Assembly: GCA_950022655.1 (NCBI GenBank)
Contig: OX465580.1
Location: 94,692,797-94,756,796, forward strand
Origin: Alentia gelatinosa
Lineage: Eukaryota > Annelida > Polychaeta > Phyllodocida > Polynoidae
DNA length: 64,000 nucleotides
Direction: 5' to 3'
Each line of letters begins with the position of its first letter. Position 1 is the stretch's first letter. A model generated the notes under the pieces. That model was not told where the DNA came from. It saw nothing but the letters and a program-made list of their open reading frames with translations, and did not search any database. The translations under genes were made by a program, and so were the position numbers. Shown one piece after another: positions 13,501 through 28,500 of the stretch.

Positions 13501-16500
13501 ATGGCTTTACCTGAACTGCACTGAAAAAGCATCTACTACGAAGTAGGTGGCAGTTTGAACTGCTGCCCCTTTCAGAGTCTTGTACCATGTGATCCAAGTT
13601 GACCAATCAGATTGGGGCTGACAAATGGGGTGACAGCCCTTGTTTTGGTGTCAGGGCCATGGAAGGGTTGTCAAGCTTATGACAAAAACTTTTAGGGATG
13701 CCCCAGAATTTCTTTAAATGTGAATCTAAAAAAAGATAAGTGATAAATACACCGCAATAACCACTTTTCCTGAGAGAAGTCCTATACCATACCTTAACCC
13801 TGTAAGGGCGGATGATCTTTCTTTTTTTCCATCAACTTTCTTTATTGATAGTAATATGTTTACATTGGTGTGTTCCTTCGTTTGTGCATATACATATTTC
13901 TTGTTATCAACAAAGAGGGATGGCTGTCAGTGCTATAGTGCACTGGCGTTAACCGGCTGGTGGGCGGATGGTGCCTTAAGGCATCATTTGCTGGATATTT
14001 ATGAAATCATTTTTGAAAAGGAAATATTATAAGAATAAACTCGAAATTTGCACAGAATGTAGGTGTAGCATCATATTTCTGAATTCTAAACAATATCAAT
14101 ACAAGTATTAAGGATAACAAATTATATCATGTGGCAACACTTCGAATTTTGAGTTCAGAGGACAGTGCCCTCGCCCCTTGAACTGTACATAGTAACTAGT
14201 AACCGTCCCCAAGTGTGAAGTTCTTCCATAGGCGGCCATCCTTAAAGGGTTAAGGGCTGGCTCCACCAGCACGATGAATTTACCTCGGTAAAAATGGTTA
14301 TTTCTTACAGTGTCGTGATATGTCGTACCTCCTTTGTCGCGATACGTCTTTCCTGGGAAAAGTATGTTCGTTACTGCTTGCACCTTCCTAAACGTCGATC
14401 TTTCTTGACAGTGGGCTACAAAATGGGCACTCAAGAGAGGAACCTATTTATAACGACCAACATTACAACAAGGGTTAGTTGCTTAAGATATAAAAATAAA
14501 GCCTCCATACATAAAATATTTTTATGACGTTTAGCTTCTGCCAGGATAATGGTATATTGATTGTTGATGCCCAACCCGGTCTGTAAATTAAGATCAAATA
14601 TACCTTTGCTATATGCGAACTATATCTAAACTACATCAAATATTTAAGAGTCTGTAAATCTGTGACCCAATGTACTGAATATAACGGACTCGCGTAGCTT
14701 TTTCTGAAGTTTCTGTGCTTGCTGATGGCGGATTTATTTAGTACTCAAATAATGTACGGGGGGTACATGAAGTGTGTATCTACAATGAACACTTTTTTCC
14801 CTACCCTCTTGTTTTTGTGCCGGTGTCATATTAAATTGTTTCCCCGAATACAAACAACGGAAGTGTTGGTGGTCCCTCCCCAGGAGGTGGGGTGGAAGAA
14901 GGAATGGGAGTCTAGGTGTTTGGGTGTAGGGCGATGAAATGGGATACTCTGAGGAACATTTTAAAAAAAGAGTAAAGGTGGGGGGGGGGGGGGGTGTTGA
15001 GAATAGCCAAATAACCACCCACTCTTTATATCATTAAACCGGCTGAGAGGAATGACGATTCTTGGTTGTGGTCAGCCAGCAAATGTGATTTAATAAACAG
15101 ACCCCGAGCTGGTAGGAGGAAGGCGGTGGGCACACTTGGCCGTTGTATTTTCTCCCTTGGCGCTGATATTGTGCATCAACAACAGACGTAGGGCCTTCTC
15201 TATTTTTTCGCACGTATCCGTGTGGCGCGGGTGGTTGTATTGATGTGTTCTCTTGCCTGGCAGGCCCCAGCTGGCGGTGGGCTGGGGGGAGTGGACGGGG
15301 CCGCAGATGGCCGGACGGTGAGCCCACACGTCCCGGGTCGATACGTCTACACTGGAGGCAGGCGTCCGGCCCTGGAGCAGGGTGCGGTCACTGGAGCCTG
15401 CTTGTCTGTATCTGCTCACAAACAGTGCCGGCCACTACGTCCCAAAAATTAACACCCATCAAGTACAAATTTGTATAGTTGACATGTACCTGTAGACCAA
15501 ACCTTACTACAGAAGGAACTTTGATAACATCTACTTTTCAGTCAATCATGGTGAAGTTGATTGCTCGAAATTGCTGTGAGCTGCTCACTTCGCTCCTCCA
15601 ATGACAATGTGTATATACATGCACTATTCATAGAGATACATATATTTGATAGTTTACCACAGACTTGGATAGGTCCGTAGGTTTATATATATAAGAAATG
15701 ATCACCCACGAAAGGCTGGCTTCTGTCCAGCTCAACCAACCTGTCCACCCACTCGCCCTGACCCCTCAGGGTGGCCGGTGGTTCTCATCATATGACCCGT
15801 GACGTCACAGCATGTTGCCTGACGTCATATCCGTTACCCCGGCACGCGTAGTGACGTTAGCGATTGCTGAATCGCCCCATCAGACCTTGGTTTGGAAATA
15901 CAGAGAGAAGTTTGTGTTAGTCAATATAAATGTGTGAGTGTAGATACTGTAGTCACTCGAATACTAATTAGTCGGCACCAGTCGAAACCATCGAATTGAA
16001 AAAGCAGCCAAAAACATAGAGTACTGTTTACTACAGGTAACATGCATGTTCTAGAATAAGAAACAAGAAAACCGAATGGTCTCTGTTCAAAACCCCAAAC
16101 AAAAACAGAACACGTCATTAACTAACTTTAATTACGATTATTATTTTTCTGATACGTCAGAAAAGGTTGCTCGGTGGTTTGATGGCACGTAATTAAGGCG
16201 TGCACAAGTCTGGGAGCAACAACGCGCATGGATGGGATCGTTGACTGATTTGACACCACGTCAGAAAACGAGTTCCCCTTCTATTTGTTTTTCTGAGATA
16301 CTGTCCTCTTTTTGTGACTTGAATTCATAAACTCAGATCGACATTATTGATGCACCCTCTCCCCAAAAAGCCGTATGTAATCGACAGTGATAAACTGGTA
16401 TCAAATCCGTGGAGTGGGTGCCCAGCAAAGTGTTGCGCTTGCTTACTCTTGTAAGAAAACATGAACTTTCTGAGGGTACTGTGCACTTTGTTTATCCCCA

Positions 16501-19500
16501 AGATGGCTCCAACAAGAAAGATAGCTAAATTTGTGATCATTGTTTAAGTTTATCTTTCATGTTCATTATTGAACCTGATGCTTCCGTATTATTTAACCCT
16601 GATGCATTAAACCTTCGAGCATTTCTGCGGTCCCCTAGCTATGATCCGTGAATGCTGTGTGGCTTACTGGCCGCTATGCTTTATGCTTCCTGTTGACACC
16701 AGTGACGCTACTACTACGCTTTGTGTGTAGTCTGTCCTCCCAGGATGGTAAACGCGTCGCTAAGACCTGGGATCCAGTGTAGCAGCGGTGTGATTCAGGT
16801 CAGAACAACCAACCAGGACACACACCTCTGTGTGGAAGGCAAGTACGGATGCACTCTCCAAGTAGTTTGCTAGCAGTTTTATCTCTGTCACAGCCATTGA
16901 GACTTCATCACATTGGTCAGTTTATAATCAAAATTGTAGGTGCACATTGTGACCTCCGATAACCTAACTCTAGAATTAATAATAGGAAATGCCATAATTT
17001 GTACCCAGTAAAGTATGCGCATACATGTATATTATGTGTCAACGTAGGTAGTACATGCACTGACACAATGAATCTAGCAGTGTACCGTAGATCAAAAATA
17101 GGATTTCAGTGCAAATCAATGATAAATATCAACAAGGCTTGCTATTGTTGCAAATTGAATAAAAAGGACATGATTTTGTCCCTTTAAAGAAGCTTATGGC
17201 AAAGATGTTCAATCTTCAGGCAGTAGTGTGATTTTTTTATGTCAAGTGGTGGTGCATGAGGGACATCCTCTATGCCAGGACTGATGTAAACACAGCAACT
17301 TTTCGGGTTTATCAAAATAGCAACTATTCACAGGTCCCCATACCCATGCCTATATTATAGATATGCGTGTATCATGTATTTCTTTCGTGTTGTTGGCAAC
17401 GTGATAAATATTGATGAGAATGTATCTCTGCAGACTCATGTTTGGGAAATCGATGCTATAGGTATACACATCTTCATATTGATTTCGCCTTTGTCATATA
17501 CATTGATAAATACACGGATTATGCAGTCAGTTGTGATATGTTTCGAGGTGATTTAAACCGCGAAATGACTGCATGTTTTATACAACTGTTCCTATAGTCA
17601 GACTAACGGTAATGTCTAGAGCGTAATATGGTCAGATTCCAGGTTCAACCACGATGTACATCTAGTCGCTCCACGCGCTAACCCCCACCCGGTATCCCCG
17701 GGCGTTCTGTGCAGTGGAATTTACTTGGTCTATCCCCCTCGGGGAGGATAATGCGATCGCACCTAGCATGATGAGGGTGAATGAGATGGAATGGGGATGT
17801 GGGGTGCAGCTTTATCCTTTCACCCCGCATGACGAGGCATGATTCAGAGGACTTATGGCCTGATACTCCATACCATCTCCACGATGACCGAACGCACTGT
17901 CCGATACCTATTTACATCTCCACAATGAATAAGCACACTGCTTGACACTCATAAATACCGATATCTCCACAAATGATAAACACATACCGTGATACTCATC
18001 AGCAACTCCCCAACGAAGGAGTACACTGCATGGTCATCTTCAACATCCCCACAGTGAAAGAATACTCTGCCAAGACTTATCAACACAAATGAAATGAATG
18101 AACACACTGCCTGGTAGTCATCAACATCTCCACAATGAATTAATACACTAGAGAAATTCCTGAAGACTGCCACAGCAGTGCGCAGTGTTTTCCAAAATAC
18201 TGACGAGATTAATTCGTGACACCCCTAGGGAGTGCAAGATTATCAAGAAGATATAATCTAAATCCCAACAGGATGATCATAAGTAAAGTATATCAAAGTA
18301 AGTCTAATAGATCATATTGGACGTTAAACTTCCCAAACAAACAAATCTTATTAAGAGAATCCCAAGATATTTGAACAGATTTAAACACAAGGTAAAGCCT
18401 AAATATCCCAGAAAAATCAACCTCAACAAAAGGGAAAATGAGAAAAGTTCACAAGCCATAGTTAGGTCTGAGAAGAGAAATGTTAAGCTGACCACATGTA
18501 AATCAGCCAGACCAAACAAATCTCATCATCTCCACACTGTCCTACATTCATCAACATCCACAAAGAATGAATATACTGTACAATAGTTCTCAATCCCTCC
18601 AGAATGAATGAACACACTGGCTGATGTTCATCAACATCTCCACTTTGATCACACTGCCCAATACTCGTCAACATCACACAAGGAATGGGATCAGCGCTAT
18701 GAACACTACACACATTTGATACAAGTGGGAGGACACAATATTATTTAGAATCTCATATACCTGACTTGTGTGCATTATTACTTCCATGATCTTCATGATT
18801 TTCCATGACAAGCTGTCCATAGATAATGCTTGGAAGATATTCCAGGAAAATCCAGGAAATCATTGGTCAGTTACCAAAACAAACCACGTTCAATGAATAT
18901 ATAGGTATCACTAAGAACCAGTTTCATGCAACAGTCCCCCATGCAAGTATATTGTTTATCATTGATAGCTTATAAAAGGAATGGTACATATACTTATTGG
19001 AGAGCACGGTCTGTGGTACCTTCAAAGTAAGTATTTCTCATCAGAACATGATAAAATCAATGAGTAATTGTGTAAAACCCCTATTACCAATTAAAAAATA
19101 AATTTGAAAAAAAAACTTGAGTATCGGATTACCCCGGGTTTGAACTCCAGACCCTCTGATTACCAACCCATCACACTTTCATTTGGCTCACTTGGATTTA
19201 GGTCAGGTGATGTGGAATTCCACATCTGGTAAGAATTGTAATGGAATGGTAACACTATAAAACCATTAATTGCCTGTTCTACTGTAAATAAAGTTGCTGT
19301 ATATATATTATTTTCTCACCTTTTTTGTTATTCAATATATCACTATACAACTTTTTTGGGGCTATATCATGGGGTGGGGGGGGGGGGGGGGGGTGTCGTC
19401 ACCGCAAATGACTTCATGTATATTGTTCCAATAGACATATTTCGATATGTGGCTCTAGACCATCCTATCACACTCTGGTCGTACACTCAGGCTGACACCG

Positions 19501-22500
19501 GAGAAAGTGGGTCGGTTTGGGATATCTACATTGACTAAGGTGGGGTTGGCTGAATAACACTGCGAAGTGGGCAGCGGTGGAGAGAGGGGATTACCTGTAG
19601 GACTTAACCCTAGATTATCCGCCCTCACCTGACCACGGCCTCACACAGCACGGCCCGGTGAATATATAGCGATAAGAACGCGGCCGGCGGAGGACCGGAA
19701 CTGGGGAAAGGGTGAGAGGAAGGTCTCCGCACCTCGACAACACCACAGCAGGGGGGACGAGTGGCGATTGTTGGAGCAGGGTCTAGGCTAGCTTCACCAT
19801 TAAACAAGTCCCAGAACACACAGTCAACTAGTTTTAGGCGGCTAAATGTTGGTATTTAGGCGTGAATGTTGCCTCGGTGGTGGGCCTTGTGTGTGATCTA
19901 ACGTTAAGACCATGAAGAGTGGCCAGTTCTGTTGTCGTCTATAGATCCTTATTCTCACAGCGTGCATTATTTATACCTCCAAAAATACAAGCAATAGCTA
20001 TAGAATCTTGATATTTTAATCCTTTAATCCATAAAGTGAAAGGTACAAGTCTTCGGCAGGAATCCAGAAGAGTGTATTTGCAGAGAAACACAACTACATA
20101 TGCCACATCTTGAATATCAAATGGTAATACTGCCTACGATACAAAACACGTTTACGTCATATGTGCTTCTGTAACCCCCATATTGTTCTTGATTGTGTTA
20201 GAGATAAAAACAAGGTCTAAACTCAAGACAAATAGGAATGAGCGAGGAAATAGTTAAACCGATCACGAAAAATGGAGGAATTAGGAAATAGCCAACCTGG
20301 TCAACGTAAATTGGGGAATAAGTAAAAAATATGGAAAAATTGAAAAAGTTTGTCTGTACTGTGTTGGATCTTGCCCCAACTTGTACGGACCTACGCCAAG
20401 TGGAATAGACGGGGCACCGGGGCACAGCCTCTGAGAACAGACGGTTGGTTATTGCTGTGTTGTATGGGCCAGGTAACCAGCCGTGAGTCGCACTGCTGGT
20501 TACCAGCATGCAGGGCTTCACCCAGTCTGCCAGTCGCCGCGCCACCTTGAAACACGTAACCGGGCGGCTTACGGATGACCCCACGGCCTTGACCTTGTGA
20601 CCCCTCCACCTCCCAAAATCTGCTGGAGGAAAAGGTAGAAGGACCAGGTGGAGTCTGGACTGAGATGCTGGAAGAGGTGCTCGACTGAGGGGTGAAGTGG
20701 GGAAGACTGCCATGGCTGCAGGCTGTTGTTGCTGCTGCCGCCACAATCGGAAAGGCGCAACATTAGTGCTGCCTCAACTCTTACTCCTATGAGGCGCGAA
20801 ATGATGCTTTTCTCCATAGCACCCCCCCCCCCCCCCCTGCAGTAACCCTCAACCATTAACTCACCAGATTGAACTGGATTTTATTCCATGGACTATGTGT
20901 TATATCAATGAAAATATACTTGTACATCCCCCTCTGACTGAAAAAAATATGAGTAGATAGTGTGCTTTTAAAGAAATGAGTGACTTGGAAACACTTGGTA
21001 CCCCAAGCCGGTCGGCCATAGTTCAGGCAGGCTTACAGAAAACAGACAGCGGAGGGATACCCACTTCCGGGTACTTCGGAGGCAACCTTGTAAACGATGC
21101 ACCAACTTTCCATTTCATTAGCACATGTATCTTTTTAACCTCTCAGTCGTTCAAATCCCCACCACTATTAGGATCAGGTCGAGGGGTCTATTCATTAAGA
21201 GTGGATAAGAATATGGTGGGAGTCACGATGACCTTGTGAAGAGTATACATATTCGAACTTGAACAGATACAGTCATCTTTCGTCCTGGAAACAGAATGTA
21301 GACGGTTGGGCTGCGGGGCATAGGTTTATTAAGTGTGGGGTAAATAAACTCCCGTGTGATTCACTAGAGAAGCTGTAAAAGCACGAGTACGCATCTACTG
21401 GTATCACCATGGTTGGGCAGCATCACTTGTCACCTTCCAGGCACCACGATAATTCTCCACTGACTGAAAACAGTAGATAGTAATCCCAGAAGGATCACGT
21501 CACCTGTGTGTACTTGGAATCATGCTAACCTCAGCATTCATGAGGGGCAAACTTCTTACTTGAAAAGCTTAGCTGTTCCCCATCAGCCGTGATATTCACT
21601 TGCCCAGCTCTGCGTCATCACCTCTAACAGTTTCCCTGGCGTATGTCACGATATGTGTACACACGTTATGCACATTTGCCTGTGGTGAAAGTAGTAATTT
21701 AGCAGTATGTGTATGATATCAGTTATGTATCTATGTAAATTTAGAAGTGTGTCGTCACTGTGTACAGTGATGTCATGCGGGTATGTGCATGGGTAGATTT
21801 TGTGGTTCACGGATGTTGACGTGATCGTAGTGAGGGTGCTGGTAGGAAAGGGTTAACGTGGTGTTTGTGGTAGAGGTCAGTTTGTGGATAACAGTATATA
21901 GAGATCCATGGAGGTATGGCAGGAATCTCCTGTGTGCTTTCAGTGACCACTCCCCTCTGCCAGCTCGCACTGATCACTAAAACACAGCTGTGGTCAGTCT
22001 GTAAGGGTGCCTCAATGCGTCCTGTTATATCATACGCAAACACCGAACCACCCACCACGCCTATCCTCACATGTACCTTCTATGCCCCATAACTGTTAAA
22101 TACTTCCGTCCATACTTCATTCCGCTTTTGCTTGAAATCGACAATAAACTAAGTTTTTTGGACGGGTGGCCGTAAACCCAAAGGGGTTGAAAGGTAGACC
22201 TCGAGTGGTTTACTGAGACGACCGTCCCAAAAACATCGATCCTTGTATTTTTTTACCCTTGGCCATTAATAATAATTACTATTCCTAGAAATTCAATAAT
22301 GGGTTTGGAAAAGCCGTAAACCATGGGTGTTGTTTACTGTGGCCCCGTAAATTGTCAATGAGGACTTTGTAACCCATGGGTAAGAAAAGCTGGAATATGG
22401 TTCTGACCAGTGGTTGAAGAGCCACTTCTTTCTCTATGCTGTTCATATATCATCACAATGTCATGACCTTTGGATCAGTATGCATGTAGATCCCTGATTC

Positions 22501-25500
22501 TCTGAAGTAGACACAGTCAGCCTTTTCCAGTGACGTGGCGTTATCTGTCTGCATTAGTCCCTATTAAATGTTTGACGAGATTCCTAATACTTAATGCTTT
22601 CACTCAACGTGGACTTCAGCTGTCAATAAGCAAGCGGTATAATAAAGAATAGAGTTTAGTTCTAAACTCGGCCTGAGTTGGTCTAACACATACAGGGCAT
22701 GGTCGTCACAGACTAATGGTAATGGCGGTGTTCGTAGAGTGGACTGGTCCTTTGCAGGTCGGGTGACTCATGAGCAGCTCATTGTGTTTTGAGTAGGACA
22801 GGTGATGGGTCGGGCTGAGCCGGCTGTGGACTGGTTGTGGGACACGTGTGACATGCTTTCGTACACTCTGGTATGTGGACGAGGGACCGGGTGAGCTACT
22901 CATAGCTCCACAACTCCCCGCAATCTCAGTCCTCCTGTTCACCGTTCTCAAGCTGCACGGAGATCCATATTGTAACGGCATTTAGCCGAAGTTTCCCAGT
23001 TAGAAGTAGTAATAAGATGGATATACCAGTTTTTCGTTTTTCTTTTTTATGCTGTACTAAATTGGCATCATATCAGAGATAAAGTCTGGAGGGAACCAAG
23101 ATTGTAGACCTTACCGGTTAGATTTGATACATGTATATGTTATTTGAGTCATTTAATGAGAAGCCAAAAGAGCGTTTATATATTTTAGATCTATTCTCTA
23201 ACTCTAACAATTGTCCGTTCATTATCCCCAATACACAAAGACACACACACACACACACTCATGAACTTCTGCCAACCATCTCACATGCCCCGCACTGGAT
23301 GGGAATTAGGAATTGTATGTATGCGTATCTCAGAACGAGGAACCTGGGTTTTTAGAACACCCCAGCCCCCATCGAATGAGCAGCTCACAGACGAGCATTG
23401 AAAGGTCAGCCGGCCAGCTGGTCCCGAGGTGCTCCGCGATGGGGCGCCTCTGCTGAGAGGGGTGAATTCCTCCTTGAAAGCCGCTCCCTCATGTTTACTT
23501 CAAAGATGCTATATTTCTGTAAATTTTCATAAGATGTTAGAGAAAAAGAATAGGGATTAGCAGGATTCGGAAAGGTTCTTTTTCTAGGCCTCACTGACGT
23601 CTATGTAAATTGCCGTACATTGGGCGCCACCTGGATGTTGTAGGGACATCGTCATTTACTGCTATAACAAAGGCCATCCTTCTCATACCATGTCTATGTG
23701 GTGTGGGAAGTAAAAGAACTCTCACCTCGGTAAATGTGTAGGGGTGAGATTTCTACCTGAATTCATCACATAGATTCGATCACCACCCTAGTGGTGTAAA
23801 AGAACCTTGAGGAAGTCTGGAAAGGACCTATAATGGTTGACTGGACGTAAAATCAAATCAAACCAAACCAAACAAACAAACAAGTCAGTGGGAGACAGCG
23901 CTTAACCCTGAGATCTGTTGAATTACAGCTCAGGGTCTCCGCTTGAAGAGTGTTTGTATGCATTGCTGATGAGCTCAATCGGAGAAATCAATAAAACGCC
24001 CAGTTTATAAAAGCGTGTTTGTGGTTCTTCAGGTTCTATGCCTGTTGAGCAGGTAAAACTATTTGAAGCTGTTGTTGGTTTCGGAAATGACAGCAGACCC
24101 CCACCATTTTTCTGGTCATTTTAATCTGGCTTTTCACTTGTATTGTCCTCCTGCCAGCCTTCTCATTGATATGCATTCGACCTGCCGTGAGCGCCTAGCC
24201 TTGACGTATACCTGACTCTGTCCCATCCAAAGCCATCATCCAAAGCCCTGATGTAATTGTAAAGCCTTCTTCCCGTAAGTGTTCTCCAGGGATATTACCA
24301 TCTTAGGAAAAAATCCTGCTAACGTGTTTTTGTCTCATCTCATTAAGGATGAATGTAAACATCATGACTCGGTAGACGTTCTCAGATATGCATGTACAGA
24401 CGGTATGCATGTATATTACTGCTTAACTCCGATCTTTAATTTTTCTCTTGGTTGTCCGGTAACTAGGTGTGCATCACATGATAAAGAAACATGGCTAAGA
24501 TGATGTGACGTTGCCGAATTAAAAGCAGGGTTGCGGTACGAGTCTGACAATCTGACCGTCGTACATGTGTACTGTCAGGGCACACAGATTAACATATAAA
24601 CACGTACTCGCTCAGGTCGACTATGACACCGCCCCCTTACCTTATAGCCTACCAAGCAGCAGGCGAGACGTGTGATCATAATGATAATAATGGTGCTTAC
24701 ACGACACAGAGAACCACACCCCCTGAACAACACCCACTCTCTCCGGCCTGGCCTGGCGCCCAGCCAGCCCCACCCCGCCGACCGGCCGACCGCCGCCAGC
24801 GCTGGGTCAGCCGGCCCGCTGATAATGTGCTCTGTACTGTGGGCTCCCCTCTCTCATTTTGGTCATGTAGGGAGCACCAGGAACTGCTGCTTGTTTCTAC
24901 TGGTGGCGGTGATAGTGAGAAGCCCAGTGATTGGCTTACCATCTTCCAGGAGTAGGCATGACATTGCGAGCTAGTAGATGGACATGATGACAGGGCTGAC
25001 CAGGGGTATTCAGAACTGAGAATGACAGTATGACTGACTCACTTATACTGGTTGATTGACTGATAAGCTCACACACTCACTTGCTTCCTGACTGACTGAC
25101 TCGTTCATTCATTTGTTTGCTCATTCACTCACATTGCTGACTCGTTTACTTCCTCATTTGCTCTCTCACACCCACGCTTTCACTCGCTCGCTCACTCACT
25201 CACTCACTCACTCACTCACTCACTCACTCACTCACTCACTCACTCACTCACTCACTCACTCACTCACTCACTCACTCACTCACTCACTCACTCACTCACT
25301 GATGGATGTGTTCATAGAGAAAGGGTAGATTGACTTTAATTGAATGGGAGTCGTTGGTATTTTTCCATGATGATGTCTAATGGCTGGAGTGATTGAGAAT
25401 ATAACTTGTTCTCAGCGACATGCAGACTGCTTTACAGGTGATCGAGACTGAAAGATGATTTGACTCATGACTATCTTTAATTAAAACTAAACCAGAAATT

Positions 25501-28500
25501 CGCATATCGAGCAACTCGTAGGCTGGATTCTCAGCATAGAAACACCATCCCTCAAAGAATGATAATACATAAAAACATTTGGGACCAGCTTCTATTTCGA
25601 TACTGCACACTGATATACTGAATTGGACAATTTCGCTGAACATCTAAACAAGCGGAAAAAGAGAAACAACAACCTACTTAAATGAGACAAAGAAAGACAG
25701 CTGACTTTGATGTATGACAATTAGACTAGATGACTGACACCACTTAGTGCAACGGCTATCACCTAATAGCCTCCCATCTGTAACTGTGTCTCTGTGTCTG
25801 ATTGCGACACATCGATGTGCCCTGGGGCGCTGTGTCTCGCCTGTCGAGTGCCAACACTGCTAATATCATCAAGATTGGATTGACGTGGCCATAATACATA
25901 CCACCTGAACGGGTGCTACCTTGAATTTGAGATGGTTACAATGTCTCAACCACCATGTATCCTATACTCCTAGCGATATGTACAGTTTTCTATGTTGTTC
26001 TGGCTCCTTAATGGTTCTAGATTGATAAATGCGAGTTGCTATAAAGTCTCCTAGCATGTGCAGTTTGCCTCTACCCAACGCTGATTGGTCAGTATCAAAC
26101 AGCATTAACGCACTCTCCACCTATAGGTGATTGAATATAGCTCACAAAAAGAAAAAGTAATAGTAATGATGGTAATCATATCAATAACAACAACGACATC
26201 ATGTACAAAGCACCCACACAGGTTGGCGTCTTCCAACGTCACGTGACCAAACGCTAATTGGAACATAAAGCGGACATTAATGATACTATCATTAATACTG
26301 GATGCACATGAGTCGCCCTTATCTAATACACAGATGTTTTCTCTCTACGCTCATCATGTATGGTGTTACTATATTTAGAAGGGGATTGGGGGCGAATGTA
26401 GACCATGAATTTTTTAGACTTTGTGTGTGTGTGCGTCAGAGTTGAACTAATATATGTCATATGCATCATTATACAAAACAAGAATTTAAAAAAAACCCAT
26501 TAAAGCATTTCACGGTTCCTGGTGGATAATATGGCTGCAAGTGGACGGATTGTAGTAATTACTTGGGCTAGTCAACATACATTTGTAATTTTTTTAAATC
26601 TTGTTGATATATTGTACTAAATATTTGACATATCAGAAATAAAAGATTTTTATGTTTCAAAAAGAGTTTAAACAAGCGAAATTCATAGAAGACCAGCTGC
26701 TCGTGATATAGTCCTTGACAATTCTGTCCTTCCTGTCGTTGCAGATACTTGATAGAACACGGGGCAAACGTTGCGGCAGTGAACAACGATGGGGAGCTTC
26801 CAAGGGACATCGCCGAGGGCGAGGATATGGAGGATATACTCACAGACGAGATGGATGCACGGGGTACGTAGCGTTAACGAAATATCATAACAAACAAATC
26901 TATGAATGACTTTTTTTCTCTCATCTTAATAGTCATTCTAGTTGTAGTTGCGTTTTATTCATAGCTCAAAGATAAAAATTTCATACCAAATTTTTTACAT
27001 CTCCCCAGGATTGTAAAATGCTTCCTAAAATAGCCTTAGAAATAACCAAATTTACCTAACCACAAGAGGTTTTTCAATTTCCGAAGGGGGGTGTGTGGTA
27101 GAAAAATATCAGTAATAAGTCGGAATTTCACATTATGTTCTAATTTCTGTTAGCTCTCACATTGAATGCTCTAGGATAGGTCTAAAAGAGTTGGTTATTG
27201 GTTTTGCATCATTCAAAGCTCTTTCTTACATGTTTCCTGAACAGTTTCTAGCACAGTCTGATGCTAGGATAAGCTTTTAGTTCATCGTTTAGGCCAGATT
27301 TTATGTCATGTTGTGTCTCGTTCAATGATAGTCTCGTGGTGTGCGTTGTTCACACTACACGAAATGATAGCCATAACAGATAGCTATAAAAAGGCCGATG
27401 TCTGCCTGGGAGCTTACACCAGCCATCCTCACGGATAGTAGACTTAAGCCCGGTGCCGCCCTGCCCGTCAGTTTTAAATGACGGTTGATATTAGAATGTT
27501 GAATGTCAAAGTTGCCCGGCTGTCTTGATCAAGCTGTTTGTGCATCTGGTCTATAGGAGGAGGGAAGGTTAGCAGGAAGGTTTCACACCCAAAGATGCCG
27601 CCTCGAGCACGTGCAGCAAATCTGTGATAGAATATTTATGAAAAAATGTCTCAAAACTGAGGGTAAAAATATGATGATAAATCCAAACTCAGAAAAGAAA
27701 TTCCCCAGATACTACACCCGATTATTTTGCTTCGCAAGTTAAATATCACCCGACTTCTGGTTCGTGTCGTGTTGACCTTTGGTGAACAGGAGCCACTGCA
27801 CGGTGGTCTATATCCAGGGTAGATAATTCAGAGCTTAATCACAGAGAGCTGCGGCTACAGGTACGAGATGGCATTGATGCATTGTGACAAGCTGGTTCCG
27901 TGTGCGACTGTACGACACGCTGTGTTTGTTTGTGTGGGAACATGTTCACCTTATTTCCCACCCTCACCGCACAGTGTTATATCACACCTTGTACTTGTTA
28001 TCTCCCGTTTCCTTCTGATTCCTCTATTCGTTGCCCTTCCTATGACTTTGTGCTATGGTCTTTACACCTTCTGCTTTCACAAAATGATTTTTCTTTACGA
28101 ATGCAGTGAATTCTTATATTCTGTTATCTGCATATGCCATTTGGACATAACTGGCATTGCCCATTTACTATTATCGACATGGTAATATATGGAAACAACT
28201 TCCATACACATTGTCTTTCATATCTGGAATAGTTGATCCGATCAAATAATTGTTTTTAAGATATGTGCGTTCTATCTCTCCTTTCCAACCTCTTATCTAT
28301 ATTAGATAGATTTTCTACTTACTGACGTTATGAACTGGACCATTTGAAATCCAGAATGTGATAATGGGTATTCATAATGTCTGTATAAAGAAGGGCTATT
28401 TTATTATCGTTGTTTCCATTACCAGCTGTCCACACCTTACTGAGACTGAATATGTTTCTATAATAATTGCTGATTTCTGTATTTGTAATAGATCTTTTTG

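Larger units (their letters stand above)
7537..26744 (+). other. 19.2-kb intron
   Basis: There is no coding exon I can support. It contains a CCA-rich patch (9130-9195), an inverted pair of ~105-bp repeats (11131-11247 and 13386-13491), G/C tracts, a TGACGTCA pair near 15800, a ~41-bp minisatellite (17861-18160 and 18510-18700), retroposon-like pieces (18318-18350, 19130-19226, 23640-23885) and a 110-bp CTCA tract. Several GC-rich islands (8840-9380, 15220-15430, 20380-20700, 24640-24960) have chance open frames only. Confidence 0.75.

Noticed and set aside
17949..18173. Minus-strand frame with repeated CGDVDD-like units
   Set aside because: It arises from the ~41-bp minisatellite; the periodicity is in the DNA, not a protein repeat.
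20198..20746. Longest uninterrupted frame (182 aa, minus strand)
   Set aside because: Composition follows a GC-rich patch with simple repeats, the opposite strand is also open, and no recognisable domain or splice structure is present.
24623..24974. Two overlapping + strand frames and one - strand frame in a GC-rich island
   Set aside because: The frames compete equally and none shows a protein-like pattern; kept only as a GC-rich island.
25113..25328. Reading frame of repeated SLTH units
   Set aside because: It is a translation of the (CTCA)n microsatellite and has no gene context.
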